A stretch of 64,000 nucleotides of DNA, taken from positions 235,257 to 299,256 of the forward strand of contig JASJFT010000039.1 of assembly GCA_030770425.1 (NCBI GenBank). The letters run 5' to 3'. The notes under the pieces were generated by a model. It saw nothing but the letters and a program-made list of their open reading frames with translations, had not been told where the DNA came from and did no database searches. Below are positions 34,594 to 45,814 of the stretch, one piece after another. The stretch is from Darksidea phi. Its lineage: Eukaryota; Ascomycota; Dothideomycetes; Pleosporales; Lentitheciaceae. Position numbers and translations under genes: made by a program. The stretch's first letter is position 1. Every line of letters begins with the position of its first letter.

Positions 34594-37500
34594 TCACACT
34601 CGTTCGCCCTTGGCACCGGTCTGTCTGAGTCTAGCAGCCAAATCTGAAACCGCGTCGGCCCACACCGTCATATCTTTCTCGTCCTTCACCTGATTACCAC
34701 AGAAGTCGCGCAAAAAAGCGCCCATCTTCTCTTGGCTATACTTCTCACCATAAACCAGCTCAGCCTTTGCTCCGACTTCGGTTTCTATTCCGTTTGTGGC
34801 TAGGCTAACACCAATGTCGAATGTGATTCTGACCTTAGTCTGTACGGCGGGGAGGAGCAAACTCGAAGAGATGGCCATGCGTTCATCGGAGAGTATGTAC
34901 TCATCGGTGATATAAGTATGCTCCAACCAGCGTACTCCTTCAGCAACTGCAAGTGCCGTAGCCCATCCAGCCTTGATGAGCGAAAGCAGCTCTGCAACGC
35001 GCGTCTGGGATTGAGGAATGCAATGTAGGTGAGCGCGAAGTAGCTGTAAGAAGAAGCGCTTGCTGGTTGTCAAAGGCCGTGGACGGGGTGTGGCACTATC
35101 GCCGACGTATGTAAGGGAAATGGACGCGTTGGGAGTATCGCTACCCGTCGCAAAGGCAGAAGGTTGGAAATAAAGTTCAAGATCGTTGATGTGGGACATG
35201 GTAATCTTGTTTGACGAGGCGGAAGTGATGCTCCAGCCATGGGTCACCTCAAGAGCGGTGACTTTAGCTACATGAGTTGTTAGTGCTAACCTATATGGTA
35301 CGCGCAGACGGGAACTTACTTTTCAGGTCACTGACCTCAGTCGTCGACCAACCGCGACACTCCTCTCGCACACGCTCCGCAGTTTTGATCTCTGCTACAC
35401 ATTCAGTCTTGCGTTCCTTAACCGCCTCAATGCGGGCTTCTTTCTCGGCGAGCTCTGCTTGCAGCTGTGCAACAAGTATGCGCTTCTCCTGGAGCCTCGC
35501 ATTAAACGTGACGAGTTGCTCCCTAACTTGTTCCAGCTCTTCACGATCACAGCTGTTCAACTCATCATGCCGCTGCTGCAGCTGCTTATACTCCAGGATT
35601 AGCTGCCCATGCTTTTTCGCAAGAGGAGGAAGTACGGTATCAAGAAGCTTCTCTTGGTTTGCTAGATTCGATTCGTCTCGCCTAAAACCATCCATTGTAC
35701 CCAGCAGACCAGTCTTAAGATCTTGAAGAAGTGAGCTTCTCCAGCCATACCACTCTCCTCGAGCCTCAAGACGAGCGCTGGTTTTGAGGTTTTTAAATTG
35801 ATTGTCCATGATGACGCGCTGATCGGGCGGTGCAGTGAGGTATTCGCTGAACAACAACGGATTTTCCTCCATAACATTCGTCTCCATAGTCCGGACGAAA
35901 TGACGACCGTCTGCAATGTACTTCTTCATTTCGTGGCATGCGTGCTGGTACAGTTCAAATTCGGGCAGGGTGCAAGCACCAGCAACCACGTATTGGTCCA
36001 AAGATTCCACCTTCTCTTCTATCTCTTTGTCGTGAAAGGCGGCTGGAGCAGCAGTATGTCGTCTCTTGGTAGTGTTTAGATCCATGAAGCGGATCCGAGT
36101 TAGCTCAAGGAAATCTTGAAGCGAAATGCGCTCAACCTCCACCCCACTCTCGATGGCACTTTCATCAGCGACATTTTCCTTATCCGGGTTTTCTCCAAAA
36201 GCGACTCGTTTCTGGGGGCTCATGCTCTTCCTCGGCGTAGCTCGTTTCGAAGTTGGTGTCTTCTGCTTGGGGGTCGTCACCTTCTGCGGCGTCTGGGACT
36301 TCTTGGGAGTCATTCCACGCTTCACAGGAGATGCTAGAGTCTGTTTCCGCGGTGTCGACAGAAGTTTGATGCTGTTCGTCAAGAGCGTGGTGCTCCTCAG
36401 CGTCGGCTCCTCCCACGTCACAGCAAGCGGACTGAACTGGACTGTAGACAGGGAAGAGCGACGACGATTGAGAATCGGAGCAGTGACCGGATCATCAGGA
36501 ATGTGAAGAGGCGCATTCCGAGGTTGACCTGTAGGTGTAAAGACGTCATGTACAGACTTAGAGGCGCTCTGCGGGTCGCTGTGTACAAAAGGCGATGGCT
36601 CAAAGTCTTCGATCCGTTGTTGAAGTGGCTGAGCCTTTGGTGTCGCAACGTTGAGACTTTGCCGCGGTCGTCTAGGAGACCTTGTAGGTGTTGCCTCTGC
36701 TACCTTCAGTGGAGACAGGAAACGAGTAGCGCTAAGGTCTGGTGCCTTGAGGCGATCTGGAGACTTTTTCGGTGATTGCCGTGGTGTTGGGGGCTTGGCC
36801 TTGGGTTTCAACTTGTCCGCCGCAAAGTTAGGATTCTCTGGAGTCTTCATGTCGTTGCTCACATGCTTGATGCCAGGACCAACCGCGCGGGTGAATTCCA
36901 TGGACAAGTCTTCGTCCTCGGGCTCGCTCTCCTGTGTTGCATGGATTGTATTCATTGACTGGGCATCTTTAATGCTACCTACAGCAATAGTGCGGTCCAT
37001 CGTTTTATCAGCAAACGAAGCCTCCAAGCTAGTTCGCCTCTCCAAAGTCTGTTTAGGTCTCGGTGAAGCTTGGCTCTTAATGGTTCCAATGGCCATGGTG
37101 AACTCCATTGTCTGGTCATCGGGAGTTGGGCTGTCATCTTGGGCGACGCACTGTCGAAGACTAGCCCGGCGGCTTGTGGGACGTTTTGCTGGACTGCCCT
37201 GTGAGGCATCTAAGAATGATACGGGGCGCTTGAGGCTCTTCCTCCGGCTCGTGTTCTCTTTGGGACCAACCGCCTGGATGCTGCCCAATGGCATGGTGAG
37301 CTCCATGCTCATGTCATCGGATGCCGGGCTGTCCGACTTGGGCTGAGCAACAATTCTACCCATAGCCCGTGTAATGTCCATGCTCATGTCTTCATCGTCA
37401 CCTTCAGCATTCGCTAAAGCTGATGGGGATTGCGAGAAGGGGTCATTAATTCTTTGGTCCGGAGTCGCTGTTTTTTGCGCCCAGGGTTTGAATGACGCAG

Positions 37501-38438
37501 TGATTTCATCCTCTGCCATAACCATGGACAACTCGTCCTCCTCGTCGAAGTCGAGCCTCTGCGTTCCAGCTTGAGCAGCGGCCTGGCGCAGCGCGGCATC
37601 CAGTTTTGCGCTGCTCTGAGAGTCATCATTTGAAGCGGACCAGTCATCAATCACTGCGGGTGCCTCATCGTCGTCTGAAGGTTGCTCTAAGTCGGCGACT
37701 CCAGGAGAGGCATTGTCTCCGCTCAGCGGGCTCGAGGATAAAACGTCATCCGGATTGTTGAAGTTCATGGGCGGAATGCCAGAGCTGCGGCGACGGTTCT
37801 TCTTTTGATGAAGATCGCGTTGGTTGGCAGGCGAAGAACCCGGTTCTGGTTCGGACTCCTCGACGAGGTCAGGTGGTGTGGAAGGAGGTTCAGTGTCCGA
37901 GTCAGGCGTGGGCGCTGTATGGGAGGATGCTTGGGAAACGCCTGAGGCGCGCCTAGTAGCGTCTGAGGATGCAGAGGAGGAGGTCGCATCGCGCAGGTAC
38001 TCTACCACGTCCCAGGTATGGAGAGTCGCCTCTGGAGCGAAGGAGACGCGTCGCCTTGCTGTTACGGAGTAAGCATGAGGCCAAGGGTTCATTGTAGTGA
38101 AATATACCGTGCGATTTGCGCCGTGCTTCGCGTCGCTTTCTCTCGTCTTCATCATTCGACGAAAGGATAGATTTGACTGCAGGGACGAAGGCAGACTGCG
38201 TATAGTTAGCAACTAGGTCGCAAAATCATGTCGCATAGTTGCGCACCTTGCGCCGGTTTCCGTTGCTCTCCTTCAGTGCGGGCTCCTCCAGTGCCCCCAG
38301 ACCGCCAGGTCCAATGCTCTTGCTGCGCGTTTTTTTGGCGGATTTCGGGGCTTTGTTTGGGGACGAGGCAGGCGCCTTGAAAGACGCGCTGGCAAAGAGC
38401 CCGTCGGCGATGTTCTCTTTGCCGTCATCACTTGCCAT
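34594..38438 (-). CDS. SPC7: Kinetochore scaffold Spc7/KNL1
   Basis: Exons 38247-38438, 38108-38195, 35320-38058 and 34594-35267 (introns 51, 49 and 52 nt) give 1230 aa. Exon 2 plus the start of exon 3 produce the KSILSS element and the PP1-docking motif RVSF at residues 97-100, followed by APEATLHTWDVVE. The next ~400 residues carry five MELT-type repeats (MDIT ~320, MELT ~345, MEFT ~411, MDRT ~446, MEFT ~481), the Mps1 sites that recruit Bub3-Bub1. A coiled coil (~780-1000) precedes the C-terminal RWD-like region that binds the Mis12 complex. The protein is a core outer-kinetochore component linking microtubule attachment to the spindle checkpoint. I start at MASDDGKENI, as upstream Met codons give a non-conserved lead. 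It is divergent from KMT6 across 465 bp. Confidence 0.94.
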
Positions 38439-38903
38439 TGTGGGTGGGGTGCGGGGAGTGTGGTGGTGATGCTCAAGCGCTCGTGGATCGCTTGGGATGG
38501 AAATGACGGTCCGGTAAACAAACATGATGGTCCGTGCACACGGACGGTACATATGTAACATCGCCGCTTGCTCTTCCCTTTGTGCCATCGCCGCGCAAGC
38601 CCCCAATTGTCTGCAAGAGGCCTTCCTATCAAGATTGCGTTCTGTCGAACAAATATCGCACCTTTCGTGGCTTGCTACAGAATAGCAGTATCTCTGTTCC
38701 CACCCTTCGCTCCTACAGCTTCAAGCAACTTTGGTCACGTGCCGACGCATTAGCGTGGCGCGTGGGCATAGCTCCTTAGTCGGGCGCTCAGGCGTTCACC
38801 TCTTGCAATCTCACTCTCCATCAAGCTATCAGCGGCCGAACTCCAATACGACAAGCGTTCATCTAACCCGGTCGCTACTGCAACAGCAGGTCGGCGTGCA
38901 GCC
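38439..38903. promoter_or_regulatory. Shared divergent promoter, SPC7 / KMT6
   Basis: The 465 bp between the two divergent ATGs include a perfect CACGTG palindrome at 38736-38741, a core bound by bHLH factors, and GC-rich GCGTGG motifs just after it. Which gene it controls is unknown. Confidence 0.55.
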
Positions 38904-41900
38904 ATGACCAAGGGATCCGCTCTGGAACCTATAGACGTGGACATTGATTGGCAGGATCGGAGACCTCCACCCAAACCGAAACGGGCTTGTAGGCCACTTG
39001 AACCATCGAATGTCATTGATCTGACGTGTAGCGATGACGAGGAGCAACCGCGATGCCGGAGACAAAAATCGTGTTCGATGCCACACGACGACTCCATCAT
39101 GATCAGCGACGACAGTGGGGATTACCGCTCCCGAGAACCTTCCCGTGGACCGTCAAGCAGAGCGAATGCGTTGAGAAGCAGGACCAAGACTTCAAAGCAG
39201 CCAGCACTTCCAGACCCAACCGTGGCACAGCGTCAAAGTCTTATTGATAATCCGATCAATGCCACGACGACAACCGATGCTGCGAAACCACTTAGCGCAG
39301 GATCTGAGCCGAACGCAGCCCAAGTAGGCCCGCTTGCACCACTTACAACAGGCCCTGACAGCACACCTGATTGTCAGGGAAGCACGACTGAAGACTCTAG
39401 CGTCAACAGACCGTCAACCGGCCCTGAAGAGTGGCTACATAAACAATCGACCCCTGTCTCTGTTGCGGTCCTTCCTTCTTCACTTAATCCCACGGCCAAA
39501 GGAAGTCCAAACACGCAAAACACGCATACACCTTTGGACATTCCTCTCAGACCAACGCCGCAACCAGCATTCTCTCCAAAAGTACCCGCAAAGCAAGCCC
39601 CTGTTCCCTCTTCTCCAAGAACAAATTCTTTCCTACACGACAATCAAGCACAAGTCGAGTCGACCTTAGTCGGCTTATCAAGGCTTCATTACATCCTAGA
39701 CCGAAACCCTAGAAGCTCAGCGCCGACAGTAGGTCGGGAGCCTGAGAAGAGCGGCAAAGGCAATGTTGAGAAAATGCCTACGCCAGAAGCGCATGTTCCA
39801 GGGAGCAAACAACTTGTATCAGAGAGTTCTCAACCTGATGAGCCTCAGAACACCATGAGAAAGTCCGCTCCTGCTGGGCCAGGCCCAGCGCCGAGGATTC
39901 GCCCGAAACCGGTATCAGACGACTCGAGACCACGAAACGATGTGCCAACGAAAATACTCAACAGACTAGGTGGTTCCTCTTCAAACACACCGAGCACTTC
40001 TGCCTATGACCAACCATGCCACGATCAGCAGATTCCAAAGCAGGGTATCAGCGACATCGTCCTCCCACCAGTTCAAGCGCAAGTAGCTGCAAACGTTATG
40101 CCGCCTATTAACGCGCACAACCTTGAAACCACTTCAGCGAGAGTGGATGAGTGCCTGAAGCAACATCTAAGGAAAGTTCGCGAAACTCATGCAAAAGTTG
40201 TCAGAGCTTGTTTGCAGAGGCAACGAATCTGCTTTGAACGCGAAGGTCGATTGAAGGAGCGATCAATAGTGCAAGGCAGTGCACTCACACCTACTGGAGC
40301 CGACAGATATGCTCAAACGTATTCTCCATTCAAGAAGATGCAACCCATTCAAGCGGCCGTATTGCATAAGGACACAAAGTCCCTATATTTCACACAAGAA
40401 ATCTTCACAAAAACCCGCATCAAGAATGGGATTGAATCCAAGATCACCGCTCCCATCACCCGATACCGCTCCACAGCAGTCGATGTCCCTGCATTTCGTG
40501 AATATGTAAGCCTACAGGACAACGTCCTCGCCGAGAACGAGAAGAGTCTACTGAATTGGCCGTACTTCCCCGGCGAAATGGACCTGAAAGATATGGAAAC
40601 CGACCTAGGAGAGCATTACAAGATGAAAAATGTCACGCAACCGTGGCACGACCTGCTGTCGGATGTCCATAGGTTCTATGGCCCAAGTGCTGATTCTCTG
40701 TTAGCAGACTTTGGGTTGGGATGGGAAGATGTATTGTACTGGCACTTAGCATCGGAGGTCGATATTAAGCGCATCAATAGCACTCTTACACACGGAACCG
40801 CAGACTTCGAGCCGCTTCTGCTAAAGCGAAAACTAGAATTGGACGACAATTTCGATCGAGATGTGCCGAAATGGGGTCGTTTGCTCAAACGACTCCCGCA
40901 GCCGACTGCTGTTAATCTGCGGCTTGCCGCACTAACCTGTTCGTCCTTCTTGAAACAATGCAACTTTGATCTCTGGCACATAGCTCGTCGAAGCGATTTC
41001 TTACGGAAGCAGATTTCCGGGCGGCTAAAGGTCAATACAGAGTGCCCGGATTTCAGGTATAAGAGCGCTATGTGCAGAATCTGCCAGATGCACAACTGCC
41101 TCTTCCACGGGGAGTTGAGGGAGCACCCAGAAGAGGAGGATGCGATGGTTACCGAGTCTCAAAAAAGCCACAGCGAGTTAGCAGATCTGGGGAACGCTAG
41201 AAGTGAAGATGCAGCATCTGAGACTGACGAAGGCGCTGAGTTTATGAGCGGCTCTGATGTTGAGGAAGTGGTCAACTATCGCCACGCTGTCAACACGCAC
41301 ACTCTCCCTCCCTATGTAGCGCTCGAAGACGAAGATGAGGAACTGATTACAAGGCCGGTTGGCGAGTTCAAAGGCGACTGGTGGTTACGCTACACCAATG
41401 CTGCAAAATGGGAGCACAGAAAACCGTTCTATCCGTGCAGTCATGAAGGCACGTGCGATCAGGCTCAGTGTCGATGCTACAGGGAAAATATCACGTGTGA
41501 GAAGAGCTGCAAATGTTCAACATCGTGCAGAAGGCGTTTTCCAGGCTGCTCTTGCGCGCAAACAACAGGAAAACAATCACTCTGCGGTACCAAACACTGC
41601 CTCTGTCATAAAATGGACAGAGAATGCGACGCGGATATGTGCGGGAGCTGCGGCGCAAGGGAAATTCTGGATCCGATCAATCGCCACAAGGACAACATAC
41701 CAAGGGGAAAGTGTTGCAATGTGGCTCTCCAGCGAGGTGTTCAAAAAAAAACACTACTTGGACACTCCGAGGTCCACGGTTTCGGTCTGTACACGGGTGA
41801 AGACGTTAAGGCGGATGACTTCCTGGGTGAATACAAAGGCGAGACCATCACATTATCTGAAATGGACCGAAGAGCCATTATCTACGACAAGCAAAAGACC

Positions 41901-42802
41901 ATGTATCTGTTCAATTTGAACCAAGGTTGGTCACTTTTAGGAAAGCAGATGGTACCCGCTAATACATGTATAGAGCAAGTGGTTGATTCCACTCATTTCG
42001 GCAACAAAACGCGCTTCATAAATAACTCAAGCGAAGATTCGGCTAATTGCTACCCTAGAAATTTGCTCTGCAATACTGTCCATCGCATCGGCCTGTACGC
42101 GAGAAAGGACATCGCGGCTGGCACCGAGCTGTTCTTCCGCTACAATTATGAGGAATGGCAGACGCAGCATTTCAAAGAGCCTGGTGGGAAAAGGTCGACT
42201 AGTGGCAAGAGCAAAAAGCCGAATGGAGCCAACGGCAAGCTGGTAGCAGTGAAGGCCAAATTGAAGGGACGACAGGGTCAGACTGCAAAAGCTCCTGCAG
42301 TTACGCTTTCTAAGAAAGACGAGAAGCAACAGACTGCACTAAAATCTGCAAATTCAGCGGGTGCTCCACAGCGGGCGAGAAAGTCTGCTCCGAATAACAG
42401 GTTCATGGGCCCCCGACGTATCCTCCCCCGAAGCAAAGTCAATACACCAGATGGTATGGACCACTACGAGCAATTCCTTTTCTCGCTAACGAGACCCTCT
42501 TAGAAACCAGTGATGCACAACATGCACAATCTACACAACCCTCTATACTCGGTGAGTCGCAGGATGTTCAGGAGTCAGACGATGGAGACGACTACGTACC
42601 GAGTGAGTTCAATGTACCGGTCTCGGATGATGGCGCGACGGATCTAGACGACGCGTATGAATCTCGTCCCGGGCGCAAGCGTACGCGGCGCCGTATGGCG
42701 CCTGTTGGGCCCGTCAAGCAGCGTAAGCAGCGGGAGGGGCCTCGTCCTAGTGCTAGCGCGAAGAGGAAGAGGGTAGTCCCTTCGGATGACGAGGATCCAT
42801 GA
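38904..42802 (+). CDS. KMT6: PRC2 H3K27 methyltransferase Kmt6 (E(z)/EZH2)
   Basis: Exons 38904-41925, 41974-42453 and 42504-42802 give 1266 aa. The N-terminal ~500 residues are disordered. An MCSS-like Cys cluster (CRICQMHNCLFHG) lies near 720-735, the CXC pre-SET zinc region at ~842-935 and the SET domain at ~945-1073. Intron 1 (48 nt, in-frame, branch GCTAAT) lies inside the SET domain: reading through gives a false 16-residue insert between FNLNQ and EQVVDSTHFGNK. Intron 2 (50 nt, GCTAAC, CTTAG) hides a last exon with an acidic patch and nuclear-localisation-like KRTRRR and KRKR. Human EZH2 Y641, N688, Y726 and Y728 equivalents are kept, while several neighbours differ (see findings). The enzyme, with EED/SUZ12-like partners, deposits facultative-heterochromatin H3K27me3. 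Confidence 0.94.
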
Positions 42803-43319
42803 TGATTGATAAAGCTTTAGGGGAAAGGATGACAAGATGAAATCTTTTCAAGTGGCACTATATACTAGCGAAAACGCGACTGATGGTGGCAGTACTAGGC
42901 GGCATTGCGGCAGCTTTGATATATGATACCCCACAGTCCTCAGAATCTAACGTGTACTTTCTTATTAGTTTCAAACTGATAAATACCATTACATCTAGAG
43001 ATGCGCTATCTAGTTGACGAAGTCTGGGTAGCCACCCATGCCGAGTCTTTGCGAACTATGTAGAGCGTCCATATATCTTCCAAATTTCTTTCACAACCGT
43101 CTCCAATTCCCTGCTTCTGCCTCGCATGGGTATCAACGCGTGATAAATACAATCAAGAGTATACACATTTAGCATCTGGGCAGGTTAGACCAAGCAATAT
43201 GTCGTTACAGAGCGATATACCCCGCCAAGTGCTCGCTCAGCATTTGCGCCATCACTGCATCTCCAGTTATGTTCTGAGTGTAAGAGGCCAGGCCCCCGAC
43301 CGCCTCATCGTATTCCTCC
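42803..43319. other. Convergent 3' intergenic, KMT6 / membrane protein
   Basis: About 515 bp between facing 3' ends. A minus-strand frame at 43205-43387 (MPGEEEYDEAVGG...) reads as acidic and could be a skipped last exon of the next gene, but no phase-compatible junction was found. Nothing else is seen. Confidence 0.45.
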
Positions 43320-44411
43320 TCACCGGGCATTCGTCGTGCTTGCCAGTTCCGGCAAATCGTGTGTTGGGCTGTTGCAAGACAGCTCACTTACAGGAGGGGC
43401 CATATGGGCGGCACCTCTTATAGAATCTTGGGATTCTGCGCCATGATACTCACTCACACCAGCGGGCATCCGCATTGTCCCCTCTGTCGGCGCGAAAGCC
43501 TGCCCCACCGGCATAGTGTGACTGTACACTGACAAGTTGTCCGGCTTGTTCTCGGTGACTTGGTGACCATAGTACCCGTTGGGATCCATGTGCGATGGCA
43601 TATTTGGTGATGTCGCATTTTGGGTGTGAGCAAAACTGGGGCTTTGGTACGAATGTGGCGATTGCATCTGTGGCGCGGGTTGGTAGGCTGGGCTTTCGGC
43701 ATTTTGTTTGCGGCGTCGAAAGAAGAAGAAGAGGAGGCCGACGATGCCAGCGGCGGCGAGGCCACCTATTACAGGACCTGCTACCCAGGCTTTGCTTGCG
43801 GAGGTTTTTGGGATCGCGGGGGTTTGAGAGTCTGCGGGGACTGGTGATGAGGTCGGTGAGGGAGTTGGTGTGGTTGAAGGGCCTGGGGTTGGGGTCGTTG
43901 TCGGGTCGGGCGATGTGGTTGGAGTTGTTGTGGGTGATGGAGTCTCAGTGGAAGTGGGCTCGACTTCAAAGACTAACAGCGCATTTCGTCCAACGCATCC
44001 GTACCAATGTTTAGCGTTCGCGTCCATTGTATTTGATGTGAAGACTGTGTCCGCATTACACGTGTCGGCACAAGTGCTCGAGCCGCCATCTAGGAAGTAG
44101 GCCGTTGTCCCTGTACATGCCGTTGGGAAACTCGCTGAGCAGCTCGATTCCCACTCCGTCTGCGTAGTGTCGCATAGGAAAACGGCATTACTGGTGGAGA
44201 CCATTACGTAGTCCTCCTTTAAAGTGTAGGACGTCCAAAAGACTTCGCCATTAGTTGTGTCTTCATACCATCCTGTCCAAGTGTCGGCTATGTCGAGGGA
44301 TCGTTTAATACGTGCTGGTGCTGTAATAGTCGGTCGTGGTGTAATCACTGGGTTGGATGCCACTAGCGCGATGGCTTCGAGCAGCATCATGAAAGAAACT
44401 AGCGACGCCAT
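43320..44411 (-). CDS. Single-pass Ser/Thr/Pro-rich surface protein, sensor-like
   Basis: An uninterrupted 363-aa frame. Residues 1-19 are a signal peptide. The ectodomain (20-~150) has six cysteines (80, 91, 99, 114, 118, 139) and aromatic residues near GWYEDT and YGCVGRNALL. A Thr/Pro/Ser stalk follows (~151-207, repeated TTTPTP), likely O-mannosylated. One membrane helix spans 208-231 (WVAGPVIGGLAAAGIVGLLF) and is stopped by FRRRK. The cytoplasmic tail is Pro/Gln/Ser/Tyr-rich. This layout is common in Pezizomycotina cell-wall sensor-like proteins (Wsc/Mid2 style), but I do not recognise the ectodomain as WSC. The 3' end is uncertain, since GTAAGT follows MAPP and could be a splice donor. 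Function unknown. Confidence 0.72.
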   Translation of the reverse strand: MASLVSFMMLLEAIALVASNPVITPRPTITAPARIKRSLDIADTWTGWYEDTTNGEVFWTSYTLKEDYVMVSTSNAVFLCDTTQTEWESSCSASFPTACTGTTAYFLDGGSSTCADTCNADTVFTSNTMDANAKHWYGCVGRNALLVFEVEPTSTETPSPTTTPTTSPDPTTTPTPGPSTTPTPSPTSSPVPADSQTPAIPKTSASKAWVAGPVIGGLAAAGIVGLLFFFFRRRKQNAESPAYQPAPQMQSPHSYQSPSFAHTQNATSPNMPSHMDPNGYYGHQVTENKPDNLSVYSHTMPVGQAFAPTEGTMRMPAGVSEYHGAESQDSIRGAAHMAPPVSELSCNSPTHDLPELASTTNAR

Positions 44412-45188
44412 TGCATCAAGGAAATGCTCAATGAGTGTAATTTAGGACAGGAAGTAATTGAGGGAAGACACATGTGAAGAAGAACAGCGCGGAAGGGGGG
44501 AACCCAACACACCAAATGCCATGATGACCCCCAAAATTGGTACCCTCTTTCAGCTGTAGGATTCATATCCTTGTCGACAGCGCGACTGATGGGACGCTAT
44601 TGGCTGTGCATGCGGACGCCTAACTGCCTCTAACGGCATGCAGTGTGCACAGGGCCTGGTCGGGTCATCTTCCAAAATTTCAAACTCGTACGCGAACTGA
44701 TGCAAATCCTCATTTCCGAGGCCGTGCCCTAAGAGCGGGATCGTTAGTCTGATAGGGCCTCCAGCCTTCCGCCAATTGTATCAGACGATGACTGTAGACA
44801 ACGTCACCTTCCCAAGAGAGTCGAAGCTAGTGGCCTGAATTTGGTCTTTTGCTAATAAAAAAGGAGGAAGTGTTTAATCGAGATTGCAGGCGCCGGTGTA
44901 CTGTCTGATATTCTAACTGCATGTTCTCGCAGCACGAGTGCAAAATCCGGACCAAACTTGGCCCATGCGCGGTTCGCCCACAAGGGGTATCCATGAACGG
45001 ACTGCTAGCGCGCAACGGTTGCACAAACCGCAGAGAGGTCTTTTGCATGAAGCGCACCGGCTAAGCGCTGGCAGTTGTCTCAAACGACGGAGCCCCTAGC
45101 AACCTCCATGAGGACCAATATTACGTTAAGAGGGCCAGAAACTTGATGATAGAAGTCATAGCATCTTTCACGGCCGCAGGTACGGCCT
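44412..45188. other. Intergenic upstream of membrane protein and pseudogene
   Basis: About 780 bp. It contains the membrane-protein promoter at the left. I looked here for the missing 5' part of the tannase gene on the plus strand and found none. Confidence 0.5.
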
Positions 45189-45806
45189 TTGTCCTCTTGG
45201 AACGGGCCCCTCACAGCTCTTGGTGGCAGTGGGTGGGCCGCAGGTTATGGCCAACCGACCCTTGGTCCAGCGGTGGCTAACGGCATCGCGGCCGTGAGCA
45301 CAAATGCTGATGTTGACGCTGATTCTTCAACTCCGGAGAAAGGGGCTCTGAAAGAAGATGGAAGCGTGAAAGAAGGCCCGCTGACGAACTTTGTGTCCCA
45401 ATCCGTGTGCGATATGACAGTGCTGGGCAAAGCAGTCACCGAGAGCTTCTATGGCAAGAAACCGACAACACGTTGGCTTGTTCGACCGGTGGGAAGGCAG
45501 GGGCTTGTTGCTGCACAACAGTATCCAGAGATTTTTGATGGGATATTGGCTGGGGCGCCGGCGATATACTGGCCAATGTACGTCAAAGCCGACCTGTGGT
45601 CACAAGTCATAATGAAAGACGAGGGGGCGTATCCGTCAGTGGAAGGGTTGAATGTTGTGGTTGCAGCAGCAATCGAAACTTGTGACGAGGCGGATAGTGT
45701 AAAGGACGGTGTTGTGGCAGAGCCTTGGGAGTATGAGTTCGATCCGCTCTCGGTGATCAAGAAGGTTGAGGTCCATGGAGAGGAGATTGAGATTACGCCC
45801 GAAGTT

Positions 45807-45814
45807 GCGAGAGT
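45807..45814 (+). repeat. 8-bp target-site duplication, left copy
   Basis: GCGAGAGT, repeated at 46791-46798. Dropping one copy and everything between restores continuous tannase homology. Confidence 0.85.
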
